The notes beneath the pieces are model-generated. The model was not told where the DNA came from. It searched no databases and worked only from the letters and a program-made list of their open reading frames with translations. Positions 17,901 through 26,102 of a stretch of 64,000 nt of DNA are shown in pieces (position 1 is the stretch's first letter; each line of letters begins with the position of its first letter). The stretch is from Helicobacter sp. (GTDB lineage Bacteria; Campylobacterota; Campylobacteria; Campylobacterales; Helicobacteraceae): NCBI RefSeq assembly GCF_022770205.1, contig NZ_JALEIK010000019.1, positions 1-64,000 on the forward strand. Direction: 5' to 3'. Position numbers and translations under genes: made by a program.

Positions 17901-18424
17901 GCGGCTTTAATCTGTAAAGGATCTTGTGCGGTTTCTAGCAAAATAATATCTGCTTTAGCTTCTTTAAAGCCTTCCACACAAACACAATAGCCGCTAAACA
18001 TTGTGTCATAATCGATATGTCCTAGGCTTGGAAGTTTTGTTCCTGGTCCTAAAGAAGCGGCGATAAAGAGTGCGTCCTTTTGATTTTCTAAGGGCTTATG
18101 CGCTTTTATGCACTCCTTTGCTAATGTGATTCCAACTTTTGCAATCTCCTTGCATTTCTCTTGTAAATCATATTCTGCAAGCACCCAAGGCATCACGCCA
18201 AAAGTATTTGCTTTTAGAATATTTGCACCAGCTTGCAAGTAGCTTGTATGAATGCTTTGAATCACATTTGGCGCAAAGAGATTAAGGGCTTCTGAACAGC
18301 CATCTAGTTTTTCACCCTTTGTGTTAGTTTCCCAAGATTGTATGGTATGCTTTTGAATCTCTGTTCCCATTGCGCCATCTAGGATTAGCACGCGTTCTTT
18401 GATTAATGTTTGAATAGGGTGCAT
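14978..18424 (-). CDS. metH: Cobalamin-dependent methionine synthase MetH
   Basis: MetH methylates homocysteine from 5-methyltetrahydrofolate through a bound cobalamin. The 1148-residue chain has all modules in order: homocysteine domain (GAMGTEIQ near the start; zinc Cys in GINCGLGPD and GGCCGTTPEH), pterin-binding domain (LLIGERSNATGSKAF), B12 cap and B12 domain with the cobalt-ligand His in DVHDVGKN, and a C-terminal activation domain with RYSFGYPACPDLS. The activation domain appears somewhat shorter than in E. coli (1227 residues in total). No cobalamin riboswitch is visible: the gene begins ten bases after dedA in a ppi-dedA-metH operon. Its ribosome site and ATG lie inside an AGGAATCCAAAATG copy of the window-wide repeat motif. 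Confidence 0.95.
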   Translation of the reverse strand: MHPIQTLIKERVLILDGAMGTEIQKHTIQSWETNTKGEKLDGCSEALNLFAPNVIQSIHTSYLQAGANILKANTFGVMPWVLAEYDLQEKCKEIAKVGITLAKECIKAHKPLENQKDALFIAASLGPGTKLPSLGHIDYDTMFSGYCVCVEGFKEAKADIILLETAQDPLQIKAALHACQAIAPEIPIMVSVTIETTGTMLIGTDITTLFYILEPFNLLSLGINCGLGPDLARKHLQDLSVVCKFPISIHTNAGLPENRGGITYYPMQAEEFSAIEQGFLEIEGVALLGGCCGTTPEHIKMLVQKTANHKPLPPKNSVTPCITSLFDYKELKQSPAPLLIGERSNATGSKAFRELLLKEDYEGALSVGNAQVRSGTHCLDLSVAFAGRNEEKDMQALIPLYATKITLPLMPDSTQVNALEIALKHIGGRPIINSANLEDGIGKFDKVASLAKKFGTALVCLTIDEQGMCKTYARKIECAKRMMERAKSVHNLREEDIIFDPLTFTIGSGDAEYFTAGIETLETIKTLSEIFPKAGTTLGLSNISFGLSQEGRIRLNSVFLHHAIKQGLTSAIANVAHIIPYARLDETDIKICEDLIFNHTQTSDPLYAFIKHFENKGAMELQSTEEDGTLPLEDRIQKYLINGDLNAMQNLLPLAKDSINPEIIINEILIDAMKIVGERFGNGEMQLPFVLQSAEVMKKSVDYLNAFLPKKQSTHKTTIVLGTVKGDVHDVGKNLVDIILTNNGFSVINIGIKAELEKFLEVLENQKVDCIGMSGLLVKSTLVMKENLEELKRRGITIPIMLGGAALNRNFVEEYCRPNYDGIIFYCKDAFDSVAAMQIIQSGDFSDLTLPSDKAGKTQEKQARQEARLAKKLEQNLQKDSAPKPTKCELEFDYIPHTPPFFGATSLELTLSELDSVFSYIDKDLLFKHRWGYSKLKKEEYLELKTKTLEPTFQALKQEFIEKQLFKPIVLYGYFHTRTKEPKNLEDGLILELSANADFSDMESFLFPRSSKKPYLCLSDYFNPKGDVCALHLVSSGHNFAPYEEALYKDGEYHKYYLAHALGMDLAEALADFIHARVRQELNLDSKSGQRYSFGYPACPDLSLSLGLFKLLNPESFGITLSETYQMTPEATTSALIVPYKDAKYFAI

Positions 18425-18434
18425 TTTGGATTCC

Positions 18435-18992
18435 TTATTTTTTGGTTGCTTGTTTTAGCCAAAGCCACAGACTACCTAATAACACAGCGATAAATAGCGG
18501 CGCAAGGAATGGATATTCCCCTAGCATTTCAAAGCTTTTAATTAGGATTCCGCCTGAAAAATAGCCTAAAAGTCCAATGCTAACTCCCCAAATGATTGCA
18601 CCAATGGCGTTGTAAAGATTAAATTTAGCTAAAGAGTAGGGCGTTAGAGCAATAGCAAGTGGGACAAGTGTTTTTAAGCCATAGATGTATTTTTTCATCA
18701 CAATGATGATTGAGCCGTATTTGCGCATTAGAATATGCACTAAGGCAAGTTTGCGCCGATGTTTTGTAAGATAAGGGCGCATCATAGTTTTTTGGTAGCG
18801 CGAAAGATAAAAAAGTAGCCAATCCCCTAGAAAGTTTGCAATCACTGCTACTAGAATGCTAAGGCTTAAGTCCATTTTCCCAGTAAAGCTTAACACGCTT
18901 GCACCAACAAGAGCGATAAATCCGCCACCAAGCGAATATAGAAATAAAATCACATAGCCATATTTTGCAATTAAATCAATTGTTTCTTGCAT
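18435..18992 (-). CDS. DedA-family membrane protein
   Basis: A 185-residue inner-membrane protein of the DedA/SNARE-associated family, linked elsewhere to undecaprenyl phosphate or lipid flipping and membrane homeostasis. The amphipathic N-terminus DLIAKYGYVILFLYSLGGGF, the region LSILVAVIANFLGDWLLFYLSRY, and VPLAIALTPYSLAKFNLYNAIGAIIWG are typical. Start choice: ATG 18992 lies seven bases after the upstream stop; an in-frame TTG at 19007 would overlap the previous gene. Neither has a strong ribosome site, so translation is probably coupled to the cyclophilin gene upstream. Confidence 0.85.
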   Translation of the reverse strand: MQETIDLIAKYGYVILFLYSLGGGFIALVGASVLSFTGKMDLSLSILVAVIANFLGDWLLFYLSRYQKTMMRPYLTKHRRKLALVHILMRKYGSIIIVMKKYIYGLKTLVPLAIALTPYSLAKFNLYNAIGAIIWGVSIGLLGYFSGGILIKSFEMLGEYPFLAPLFIAVLLGSLWLWLKQATKK

Positions 18993-18999
18993 AAAAACT

Positions 19000-19473
19000 C
19001 TAAGCAATAATTTTTAGGATTTTATCATTTTGTTTGAGAGAATCCAAAACCTTTAGACTTTCTTCATCTTCAATTTGCCCAAATATTGTGTGCTCACCAT
19101 CTAAATGGGGCTGGGGTGCAAAACAGATAAAAAATTGGCTTCCTCCTGTATCTCTTCCAGCGTGTGCCATTGAGAGTGTGCCTTTTATGTGCTTGTGTGG
19201 ATTGTTGTCTAACTCGCAAGCAATTTTATATCCCGGTCCGCCCCTGCCACTGCCTTCAGGGCATCCTCCTTGTGCGACGAATCCTGGAATTACACGATGA
19301 AAGATTAAGCCATTATAAAAGCCGCTTTGTGCTAGATGTGCGAAGTTTGCCACGGTGTTGGGGGCATCATCTGGGAAAAGTTTGATTTTCATATTGCCTT
19401 TTTCTGTGTAGATGAGTGCGTATTGTAATTTTTCTAATTCTTCTTTTTTGAGATTGAATGCTTTTAATTCCAT
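19000..19473 (-). CDS. ppi: Cyclophilin-type peptidyl-prolyl cis-trans isomerase
   Basis: A 157-residue cyclophilin without a signal peptide, so presumably cytoplasmic. [27 protein letters not shown] contains the catalytic Arg region, [20 protein letters not shown] the peptide-binding core, and [12 protein letters not shown] the conserved closing motif. It catalyses cis-trans isomerisation of prolyl bonds during folding. It is the first gene of the minus-strand operon with dedA and metH. The start ATG follows AAAGG at nine bases. Confidence 0.93.
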   Translation of the reverse strand: MELKAFNLKKEELEKLQYALIYTEKGNMKIKLFPDDAPNTVANFAHLAQSGFYNGLIFHRVIPGFVAQGGCPEGSGRGGPGYKIACELDNNPHKHIKGTLSMAHAGRDTGGSQFFICFAPQPHLDGEHTIFGQIEDEESLKVLDSLKQNDKILKIIA

Positions 19474-19549
19474 ATTTTAAAACCTTTGTGTAAAATCAAG
19501 GCTTTTATTGTAGTATTTTAAGGTTTAAAAAATCCAAAAAAGGATTCCA

Positions 19550-20293
19550 ATGGCAAAGATAATTTTAGGAATAATGCTTGTGTTTCTTAGTGCAAATGCA
19601 AAATACCCAGATTGGTTGCAATATGGTGTGAAAGTTATTGCGGAGTTTGATGTGCCAAATAAGAGTGTCCAGCAATACAATGAAGGCTATGGACTAATTA
19701 TCAACGATGGGCTTGTGCTAACAAGTGCTAGCATTGTATTTGAAGGTAAAAGAGCAAAGGATATTACGCTCTACCATACAGAAGCACTTGGGCAGCCTAT
19801 TGCTTGTTTGTCGCACGCTAGAATTTTAGCCGTAAATGATAATTTAGACTTGGCTGTGCTTGTAGCAGAGAGATTTACAGATATTTATTGCAATGTTTTG
19901 CCAGAGCCAAATTTTAGGGAATTGAGTTTTGGAAAAAACTATTTTAATCTTCTTTTATTGCCTATTGATTTGCCTTTGGATGAACGCTTGGAAATTTCGT
20001 ATTTTAAAGAACACGATTGGTCGCAATTTTTAAGAGAAAAGATTGTGTTTGGGGATTTTTTAGAATTATCACAAAAAGAGAAAGAGAAATTGCGCGGAAT
20101 GCCCTTGTTTGTAGAAAATGAATTTTTAGGGCTTAAAATAAAGGAATCCAAAACGCATTCTGTTGGAATCCTCACACATAGAGAGATTTTAGGCTTTTTG
20201 TGTGAAGTAGAGCGGGAAACTTCTGTGTTAAAGGGGAGGCAGGATTTTAATGTTTTTTGCAATACACCCTTAGATTTGCAAAGCACGCCTTAG
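19550..20293 (+). CDS. Exported trypsin-like protein with lost catalytic residues (pseudoprotease)
   Basis: A 247-residue protein with a signal peptide (MAKIILGIMLVFLSANA, cleavage near residue 17). Residues 46-64 (GYGLIINDGLVLTSASIVF) align with the GSGVII..G.VLTNxHVV element of trypsin/HtrA-like proteases, but the catalytic His is replaced by Ser61. The Asp of NLDLAVL (Asp100) is kept. The usual GNSGGPLF serine motif appears as KLRGMPLF (residues 170-177), with no Ser. It is therefore probably a non-catalytic periplasmic relative. It lies upstream of gyrA with 60 bases between and its ATG directly follows AAGGATTCCA. Family assignment is by eye and moderate. Confidence 0.6.
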   Translation: MAKIILGIMLVFLSANAKYPDWLQYGVKVIAEFDVPNKSVQQYNEGYGLIINDGLVLTSASIVFEGKRAKDITLYHTEALGQPIACLSHARILAVNDNLDLAVLVAERFTDIYCNVLPEPNFRELSFGKNYFNLLLLPIDLPLDERLEISYFKEHDWSQFLREKIVFGDFLELSQKEKEKLRGMPLFVENEFLGLKIKESKTHSVGILTHREILGFLCEVERETSVLKGRQDFNVFCNTPLDLQSTP

Positions 20294-20315
20294 CAAGATT
20301 AAAGCCAATTTTAAG

Positions 20316-20321
20316 TAGAAT
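20316..20321 (+). promoter_or_regulatory. Candidate -10 element for gyrA
   Basis: TAGAAT in the context AAGTAGAATTGCG lies 33 bases before the gyrA ATG, in the 60-base intergenic gap. It matches five of six consensus bases. No clear -35 is seen. Confidence 0.4.
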
Positions 20322-20353
20322 TGCGCCTTAGTAGTTTTTTAAAAAGGGAATAA

Positions 20354-22828
20354 ATGTCTGACTTGCTAAATTTAAATCAAGACATTCAAAATGTTAATAT
20401 TGAAGATTCCATTAAAGAGAGTTATCTTGATTATTCTATGAGCGTCATTATTGGGCGTGCATTGCCTGATGCAAGAGATGGGTTAAAGCCTGTGCATAGG
20501 CGGATTTTATATGCGATGTATGAGCTTGGTGTAACTTCGCGCGTGGCGTATAAAAAGAGTGCTAGGATTGTGGGTGATGTGATTGGTAAATACCATCCAC
20601 ACGGCGATACGGCGGTTTATGATGCGCTTGTTAGGATGGCACAAGATTTTTCTATGCGCTTAGAACTTGTTGATGGGCAAGGAAACTTTGGTAGCATTGA
20701 TGGGGATAGTGCTGCTGCTATGCGTTACACAGAAGCTAGAATGACACAGGCGGCTGAGGAAGTTTTGCGTGATATTGATAAGGACACGGTGGATTTTCTC
20801 CCAAATTATGATGATACTTTAGAAGAGCCAGATATTCTGCCTAGTCGCTTGCCAAACTTACTGATTAATGGCTCTAATGGAATTGCTGTTGGTATGGCAA
20901 CAAACATTCCGCCACACAGAACTGATGAAATTATTGATGCGCTTGTGCATTTAATTGACAATCCAAAAGCAAGTTTAGATGAGATTTTGCAACACATTGA
21001 AGGTCCAGACTTCCCAACAGGTGGAATCATTTATGGCAAAGGTGGAATCCGTGAGGCTTATGCAAGTGGTAGAGGACGCATTAAAATCCGTGCAAAAACG
21101 CATATTGAAAAAACAAAAACAAAAGATATTATTGTGATTGATGAGATTCCTTACCAAGTTAATAAAGCGCGTTTAGTGGAGCAAATTGCCGAACTTGCAA
21201 AAGAAAAGGCGATTGAGGGAATCGCTGAAGTGCGCGATGAGTCTGATAGAGAAGGGATTAGGGTTGTGATTGAACTTAAGCGTGAGGCAATGAGTGAAAT
21301 TGTGCTAAATCATCTCTTTAAATCTACGCCGATAGAGAGCACATTTGGAATCATTTTACTTGCAATTTATAATAAAGAACCAAAGGTTTTCACACTTTTA
21401 GAATTGTTAGATTTATTCCTATCGCATCGTAAAAGCGTGGTGATTCGCCGCACCATTTTTGAGCTAGAAAAGGCAAAGGCTAGGGCGCATATTTTAGAAG
21501 GCTTAAGAATTGCCTTAGAAAATATTGACGCAATCGTTGCGCTAATTCGCGCAAGTAGTGATGCAAAAGTTGCAAAAGAAGGCTTAATGACGCAATTTAG
21601 CCTAAGTGAGATACAAGCACAGGCAATTTTGGATATGCGCTTACAACGCTTAACAGGCTTGGAGAGGGATAAAATTGAAAATGAATACCAAGCGTTGTTA
21701 AAAGAGATTGAGCATTTAAGTGCGGTTTTAAAAAGTGAGAGTTTGCTAAATGGAATCATAAAAGAGGAGTTGCTAGAGATTAAAGAGAAGTTTTCTACCA
21801 AGCGTTTAACAATTATTGAAGAGGATTATGAAAGCATTGATGTGGAGGATTTAATCCCAAATGAACCTGTGGTAGTAACAATGAGCCATAGGGGTTATGT
21901 GAAGCGTGTGCCGGTGCGCACTTATGAAAAGCAAAATCGTGGCGGCAAGGGTAAGATTTCAGCAAATACGCACGATGATGACTTTATTGAAAGCTTTTTT
22001 GTCTCAGATACACACGATACGATTTTATTTATCACAGATAAGGGGCAGTTGTATTGGCTAAAGGTGTATAAGATACCAGAAGCAAGTAGGACGGCAATTG
22101 GTAAGGCAGTTGTCAATCTTATTAATCTCTCCCCTGATGAAAAGATTATGGCAACAATCACGACAAAAGATTTTAATTCTGATAAATCGCTTGCATTCTT
22201 TACAAAAAATGGAATCATTAAACGCACAAATTTAAGTGAGTTTAAAAACATTAGAAGTTTGGGCGTTAGAGCGATTAACTTGGATGAAAATGACGCACTA
22301 GTTACTGCAAAAATTATTAGTTCTAACATTAAAGAAATTTTAGTGGTAACTTATGAAGGAATGTGCGTGCGCTTTGGCGTGGATGATGTGCGTGAGATTG
22401 GGCGTGCTGCGCGCGGTGTAACAGCGATTAAATTTAAAATGCCAAAGGATTATGTGATTGGTGCAGCAGTGATTGCTGATGCAAATGAAGAGATTTTAAG
22501 TGTGAGTGAAAAAGGGATTGGAAAACGCACAGAAGTCAATGAATATCGCATTACAAAGCGTGGAGGCAAAGGCGTGATAGCAATGAAGCTTACGCCAAAA
22601 ACAGGTAAGCTTGTAGGGATTGTAAATGTGGATGAAAATATGGATTTAATGGTGCTAACAAGTAGCGGTAAGATGATTCGCGTGGATATGCAAAGCATTC
22701 GCAAAGCAGGGCGTGCGACAAGTGGCGTGATTATCGTTAATGTAGATGATGATAAGGTGGTATCTATCGCAAGGTGTCCTAAAGAAGAAGAGCAAGCTGA
22801 TGAGAATGAGTCTGGATTGTTGGAGTGA
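20354..22828 (+). CDS. gyrA: DNA gyrase subunit A
   Basis: An 824-residue type II topoisomerase subunit that breaks and rejoins DNA to introduce negative supercoils. The active-site Tyr lies in MRYTEARMT, and the quinolone-determining region [26 protein letters not shown] is wild-type in appearance, with small/acidic residues Thr and Asp (T-A-V-Y-D) at the usual resistance positions. The C-terminal beta-pinwheel contains the GyrA box NRGGKGK. It ends TGATG with the next gene, as in the gyrA-HP0702-flgR order of H. pylori. Confidence 0.96.
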   Translation: MSDLLNLNQDIQNVNIEDSIKESYLDYSMSVIIGRALPDARDGLKPVHRRILYAMYELGVTSRVAYKKSARIVGDVIGKYHPHGDTAVYDALVRMAQDFSMRLELVDGQGNFGSIDGDSAAAMRYTEARMTQAAEEVLRDIDKDTVDFLPNYDDTLEEPDILPSRLPNLLINGSNGIAVGMATNIPPHRTDEIIDALVHLIDNPKASLDEILQHIEGPDFPTGGIIYGKGGIREAYASGRGRIKIRAKTHIEKTKTKDIIVIDEIPYQVNKARLVEQIAELAKEKAIEGIAEVRDESDREGIRVVIELKREAMSEIVLNHLFKSTPIESTFGIILLAIYNKEPKVFTLLELLDLFLSHRKSVVIRRTIFELEKAKARAHILEGLRIALENIDAIVALIRASSDAKVAKEGLMTQFSLSEIQAQAILDMRLQRLTGLERDKIENEYQALLKEIEHLSAVLKSESLLNGIIKEELLEIKEKFSTKRLTIIEEDYESIDVEDLIPNEPVVVTMSHRGYVKRVPVRTYEKQNRGGKGKISANTHDDDFIESFFVSDTHDTILFITDKGQLYWLKVYKIPEASRTAIGKAVVNLINLSPDEKIMATITTKDFNSDKSLAFFTKNGIIKRTNLSEFKNIRSLGVRAINLDENDALVTAKIISSNIKEILVVTYEGMCVRFGVDDVREIGRAARGVTAIKFKMPKDYVIGAAVIADANEEILSVSEKGIGKRTEVNEYRITKRGGKGVIAMKLTPKTGKLVGIVNVDENMDLMVLTSSGKMIRVDMQSIRKAGRATSGVIIVNVDDDKVVSIARCPKEEEQADENESGLLE

Positions 22829-23265
22829 TGCTTAGGATTCTATGGGGAATTGTATTTTGTAGTCTATCTTTGGAGGCTTTAGAATATTTGTTTTCTTATA
22901 GAGTTGCAATTAAAAATGGAATCATTTTAAATGAAAAATACAATTTTTCTCCCGCAATGGTAAGTGCTAAAATGTTAGATAAAGTCCGAAGTCCTTATAG
23001 AAAATGTGAGATTGCACACGATGCAAAGAATGAGAAGGAATTTATTTATACCCATAAAGGAGAGATTTTGGAATGCTTTTTTCATTGGGGTGTGCGCTTA
23101 GAGGATCGCAGTGAAGTGCAAAATTTACAGGGTAAATCTTTAACTTTGCTTGCGATTCCACCTTCGCGCATTAAGATTGACTATGAAAATGGAATCGCAA
23201 CGATTTATGCACTCATTAAAGAAAAAAAAGCGGAAGATTTTAAGAGCGCAAAGGAGGAGAGATGA
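22828..23265 (+). CDS. Small exported protein of unknown function between gyrA and flgR
   Basis: A 145-residue protein with a short hydrophobic N-terminus ([19 protein letters not shown]), probably a signal peptide, then a soluble part rich in Lys and Glu with two Cys (KCEIAH; LECFFHW). ATG 22828 overlaps the gyrA TGA, with TTGGAG upstream; a GTG three bases earlier is possible. It overlaps flgR by four bases. The same position in H. pylori is occupied by HP0702, also unassigned as far as I know. The strict operon with gyrA and flgR gives no direct clue. Confidence 0.75.
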   Translation: MLRILWGIVFCSLSLEALEYLFSYRVAIKNGIILNEKYNFSPAMVSAKMLDKVRSPYRKCEIAHDAKNEKEFIYTHKGEILECFFHWGVRLEDRSEVQNLQGKSLTLLAIPPSRIKIDYENGIATIYALIKEKKAEDFKSAKEER

Positions 23266-24563
23266 AATTAGCCGTTGTTGAAGATGATATTAATATGCGT
23301 AAATCCCTAGAAATTGCACTAGGGGAATATGAAGAATTTGAAGTGGTGAGCTTTAAAAGTGCAAAGGATGCGCTAAAAAAACTTGATGATTCCTTTGATT
23401 TAGTGATTACTGATATTAATATGCCACAGATGGATGGAATAGAATTTTTGCGCACGCTAAATGGGCGTTATGAGGCGTTAATCATTACAGGCAATGCGAC
23501 TTTAAATAAGGCGATTGATTCCATTCGTCTTGGCGTTAAGGATTTTTTAACCAAACCTTTTGAAATTGAAACGCTTGTAGAAGCAATCCACAGAGCAAAA
23601 AAAGCAAAAGAAGTCCTAACAAAAGTCAAGGCAAAGCCACAAAATATGGCAGAGAACAAGCAGTTTATTGCAAGCTCACCAGCACTTGAAGGTGTATTAA
23701 AGCTTGCTAACAAAGCCGCTAAAACTGATGCTTCGGTGCTTTTGCTAGGGGAGAGTGGAGTGGGAAAGGAGTTGTTTGCAAATTTTGTCCACGCAAATTC
23801 TTTAAGGGCTAGCGCACCTTTTATTGCGTTAAATATGGCAGCAATCCCGGAAAACTTATTGGAATCTGAACTTTTTGGCTATGAAAAAGGGGCTTTTACA
23901 GATGCAACAGAAGGAAGGATTGGAAAGTTTGAAGCAGCAAATGGTGGAAGTATTTTTTTAGATGAAATTGGTGAGATGCCTATGGGACTTCAAGCAAAGC
24001 TTTTGCGTGTGCTGCAAGAAAAGGAAGTGGTGCGGCTTGGAAGTAGTAAGCCCATTAAAATAGACATTCGCTTTATTGCGGCAACAAATGCGGATATTGA
24101 AAAAAAAATTAAAAAGGGGGAGTTTAGAGAGGATTTATTTTTCAGATTGCAAACAATTCCTGTAAATATTCCCCCATTGCGTGAGCGCACAGAAGAGATT
24201 ATTCCGCTTTGTGAGTGGAAACTAGCACAAGTGGATGTGCAATATGGAATCGGAATGAAACAATGGGGCGATGGGGCAAAGGAACAGCTGCTTGCTTATT
24301 CTTGGCCGGGTAATATTAGGGAATTGCTTTCTGTGATAGAGAGGGCGGCGATTTTATGCGAAGATGGTGTGATTATGCCAGAAGATTTATTCTTAAGTTC
24401 AAGAGAGAGTGGTGGTAAGAAAAAAATTGCAAATTTAGAAGAAGAGCTCATTTATGAAGCTTTAAAGAATTGCGATTCTGATGTGGATGGTGCAGCAGAA
24501 TTATTGGGCTTTACAAAAGATGTATTGTTAAATAAAATTGAGCGTTATAGTATCAAGTTGTAA
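23262..24563 (+). CDS. flgR: Sigma-54-dependent flagellar response regulator FlgR
   Basis: A 433-residue NtrC-type regulator. The receiver domain (residues 1-120) has the phospho-acceptor Asp51 in ITDINMP and the Lys in TKPFEIE. The AAA+ domain has Walker A GESGVGKE, the sigma-54 contact loop GAFTDATEGRIGKFE, and Walker B SIFLDEIGEMP. The last 40 residues (EEELIYEALKNC..AELLGFTKDVLLNKIERY) keep a Fis-like helix pattern, unlike H. pylori FlgR, which lacks this domain; the length equals that of C. jejuni FlgR. It would activate RpoN-dependent hook and filament genes on phosphorylation by FlgS. ATG overlaps the previous stop. Confidence 0.92.
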   Translation: MKLAVVEDDINMRKSLEIALGEYEEFEVVSFKSAKDALKKLDDSFDLVITDINMPQMDGIEFLRTLNGRYEALIITGNATLNKAIDSIRLGVKDFLTKPFEIETLVEAIHRAKKAKEVLTKVKAKPQNMAENKQFIASSPALEGVLKLANKAAKTDASVLLLGESGVGKELFANFVHANSLRASAPFIALNMAAIPENLLESELFGYEKGAFTDATEGRIGKFEAANGGSIFLDEIGEMPMGLQAKLLRVLQEKEVVRLGSSKPIKIDIRFIAATNADIEKKIKKGEFREDLFFRLQTIPVNIPPLRERTEEIIPLCEWKLAQVDVQYGIGMKQWGDGAKEQLLAYSWPGNIRELLSVIERAAILCEDGVIMPEDLFLSSRESGGKKKIANLEEELIYEALKNCDSDVDGAAELLGFTKDVLLNKIERYSIKL

Positions 24564-24572
24564 GGGATGAGA

Positions 24573-25604
24573 ATGAAAAAAAATAATATTGCAGTTGTAG
24601 GTGCCACAGGTGCTGTGGGGGAAGAGATTTTTAGAATCTTAGAAGAGCGTGATTTGCCGCTTAATAAGCTCGTGCCATTGGCTAGTGCTAGGAGCGTTGG
24701 TAGGGAGATGCGTTTTAAGGGGGAAACTTATAAAGTAAAGGAGCTTACGCATTCAGTGTTTAGCGAAGAAGAAATTGCAATTGCATTTTTTTCAGCAGGT
24801 GGAAGCGTGAGTGCAGAGTTTGCACCAAGTGCGGCAAAAGCTGGGGCAGTGGTGATCGATAACACAAGCCATTTTAGAATGCAAAAAGATGTGCCTTTAG
24901 TCGTGCCAGAAGTTAATCCAAACGATATTGCATTATGGAAAAAAACAGGAATCATTGCAAATCCAAATTGCTCTACAATCCAAATGGTGCAAGTTTTAGC
25001 ACCCTTGCATAAGAAATTTCGGATTGAACGCGTAGATGTTAGCACTTATCAAGCAGTATCAGGTGCTGGGAAAAAGGGTATGGAAGAGCTTGTGCTACAA
25101 ATGCAGAAATTTTTTGACTTTAGCCTTGATGCTTGTGAACCAAAGGCATTTCCACACAGAATTGCGCTCAATTTGATTCCACAAATTGATGTCTTTTTAG
25201 AAAATGACTATACAAAAGAAGAGATGAAAATGGTGAATGAAACCAATAAAATTATGCATAGTGATTTTGCAGTGAGTGCAACTTGTGTGCGTGTGCCCAT
25301 TTTGCGTAGTCATAGCGAAGCAATTACGATTAAATTTAAGCAAAAAATAAGCAAAGAAGCGGCGCAAGAAGTGCTTAAAAATGCGGAATCCGTAGTGCTA
25401 CTAGACAATCCGCAAGAAAAACAATATCCAATGCCTATGATTGCCACAGATACCGATGAAACTTATGTGGGTAGAATCCGTGTGGATAACTATGATAAGC
25501 GCATTTTGCATCTTTGGTGCGTGGCAGATCAAATCCGCGTGGGAGCAGCAACAAATGCTATTAGAATTGCAGAGAAATGGATAGAAATGCAAAGAAATGG
25601 ATAG
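24573..25604 (+). CDS. asd: Aspartate-semialdehyde dehydrogenase
   Basis: Asd reduces aspartyl phosphate to aspartate semialdehyde, the branch point to lysine/diaminopimelate, threonine and methionine. The 343-residue protein starts with the NADP-binding VVGATGAVGEEIFRIL, has the catalytic Cys in IIANPNCSTIQMV, and the conserved His in SHSEAITIKF. I start at ATG 24573 because AAGGGATGAGA lies upstream at correct spacing; the ATG at 24567 is too close to that ribosome site. It lies nine bases after flgR and overlaps the phosphatase gene by eight. Confidence 0.94.
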   Translation: MKKNNIAVVGATGAVGEEIFRILEERDLPLNKLVPLASARSVGREMRFKGETYKVKELTHSVFSEEEIAIAFFSAGGSVSAEFAPSAAKAGAVVIDNTSHFRMQKDVPLVVPEVNPNDIALWKKTGIIANPNCSTIQMVQVLAPLHKKFRIERVDVSTYQAVSGAGKKGMEELVLQMQKFFDFSLDACEPKAFPHRIALNLIPQIDVFLENDYTKEEMKMVNETNKIMHSDFAVSATCVRVPILRSHSEAITIKFKQKISKEAAQEVLKNAESVVLLDNPQEKQYPMPMIATDTDETYVGRIRVDNYDKRILHLWCVADQIRVGAATNAIRIAEKWIEMQRNG

Positions 25605-26076
25605 AAATATAGGTGTGATACAATCTATTCTTTTTGTTTGTTTAGGAAATATTTGCCGCTCACCTTTAGCAGAAGGAATCGCAAGGGAGTTGGCTAGTAA
25701 AAAGGGTTTAAATCTTAAAATTGATTCTGCTGGGACAAGTGGTTGGCATATTAATGAGCCGCCTTGTGAGCGTTCTATTATAATTGGCAAAAGGCACGGC
25801 ATTGATATTTCTGCTTTGCGTGGTAGAAAAGTGAATGCGTATAGTGATTTAGAATTTGATTTAGTGGTGGCAATGGATGGGCAAAATTATGCGGATTTAA
25901 AGCGTTTAGGATTTCCTAAAGAGAAACTTGCGCTAATGGGAGATTTTGGCTTACAAGGCAAAGACATACCAGATCCTTATTATTATAAGGACTTAGATGG
26001 GTTTGAGGAAATTTACACAATGCTAGAAAAAGCCATTGCAGAACTTTTAATACAGAAATTTAGATTCCATATTTAA
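25597..26076 (+). CDS. Low-molecular-weight protein tyrosine phosphatase
   Basis: A 159-residue cytoplasmic phosphatase with the CX5R active-site loop C15-LGNIC-R21-S and the later acid Asp in DIPDPYYYKD. DSAGTSGWH near residue 45 is also typical. The family dephosphorylates phosphotyrosine in proteins, and arginine phosphate in some members. It begins inside the last codons of asd, and there is no partner tyrosine kinase nearby. The start at 25597 is the only ATG; a GTG further in would still retain the active loop. Confidence 0.9.
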   Translation: MDRNIGVIQSILFVCLGNICRSPLAEGIARELASKKGLNLKIDSAGTSGWHINEPPCERSIIIGKRHGIDISALRGRKVNAYSDLEFDLVVAMDGQNYADLKRLGFPKEKLALMGDFGLQGKDIPDPYYYKDLDGFEEIYTMLEKAIAELLIQKFRFHI

Positions 26077-26095
26077 GGGAGATAAATTCCCTTAA
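26073..26095. terminator. Bidirectional terminator between convergent genes
   Basis: TTAAGGGA (26073-26080) pairs perfectly with TCCCTTAA (26088-26095) around the seven-base loop GATAAAT. The stem includes the stop codon of the phosphatase gene and lies seven bases from the end of mrp on the other strand. T-runs are short on both sides, so strength is uncertain. Confidence 0.6.
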
Positions 26096-26102
26096 TAGAG
26101 CG

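Noticed and set aside
18425-18434. Cobalamin riboswitch before metH
   Set aside because: Only ten bases separate dedA from metH, and the region before ppi is too short and has no B12-box-like sequence.
19034-19385. Open frames opposite the cyclophilin gene
   Set aside because: They are antisense to a clearly recognised protein and encode no recognisable sequence.
25597-26076. Phosphatase paired with a tyrosine kinase or capsule locus
   Set aside because: No kinase, polysaccharide export or glycosyltransferase gene is adjacent; neighbours are asd and mrp.
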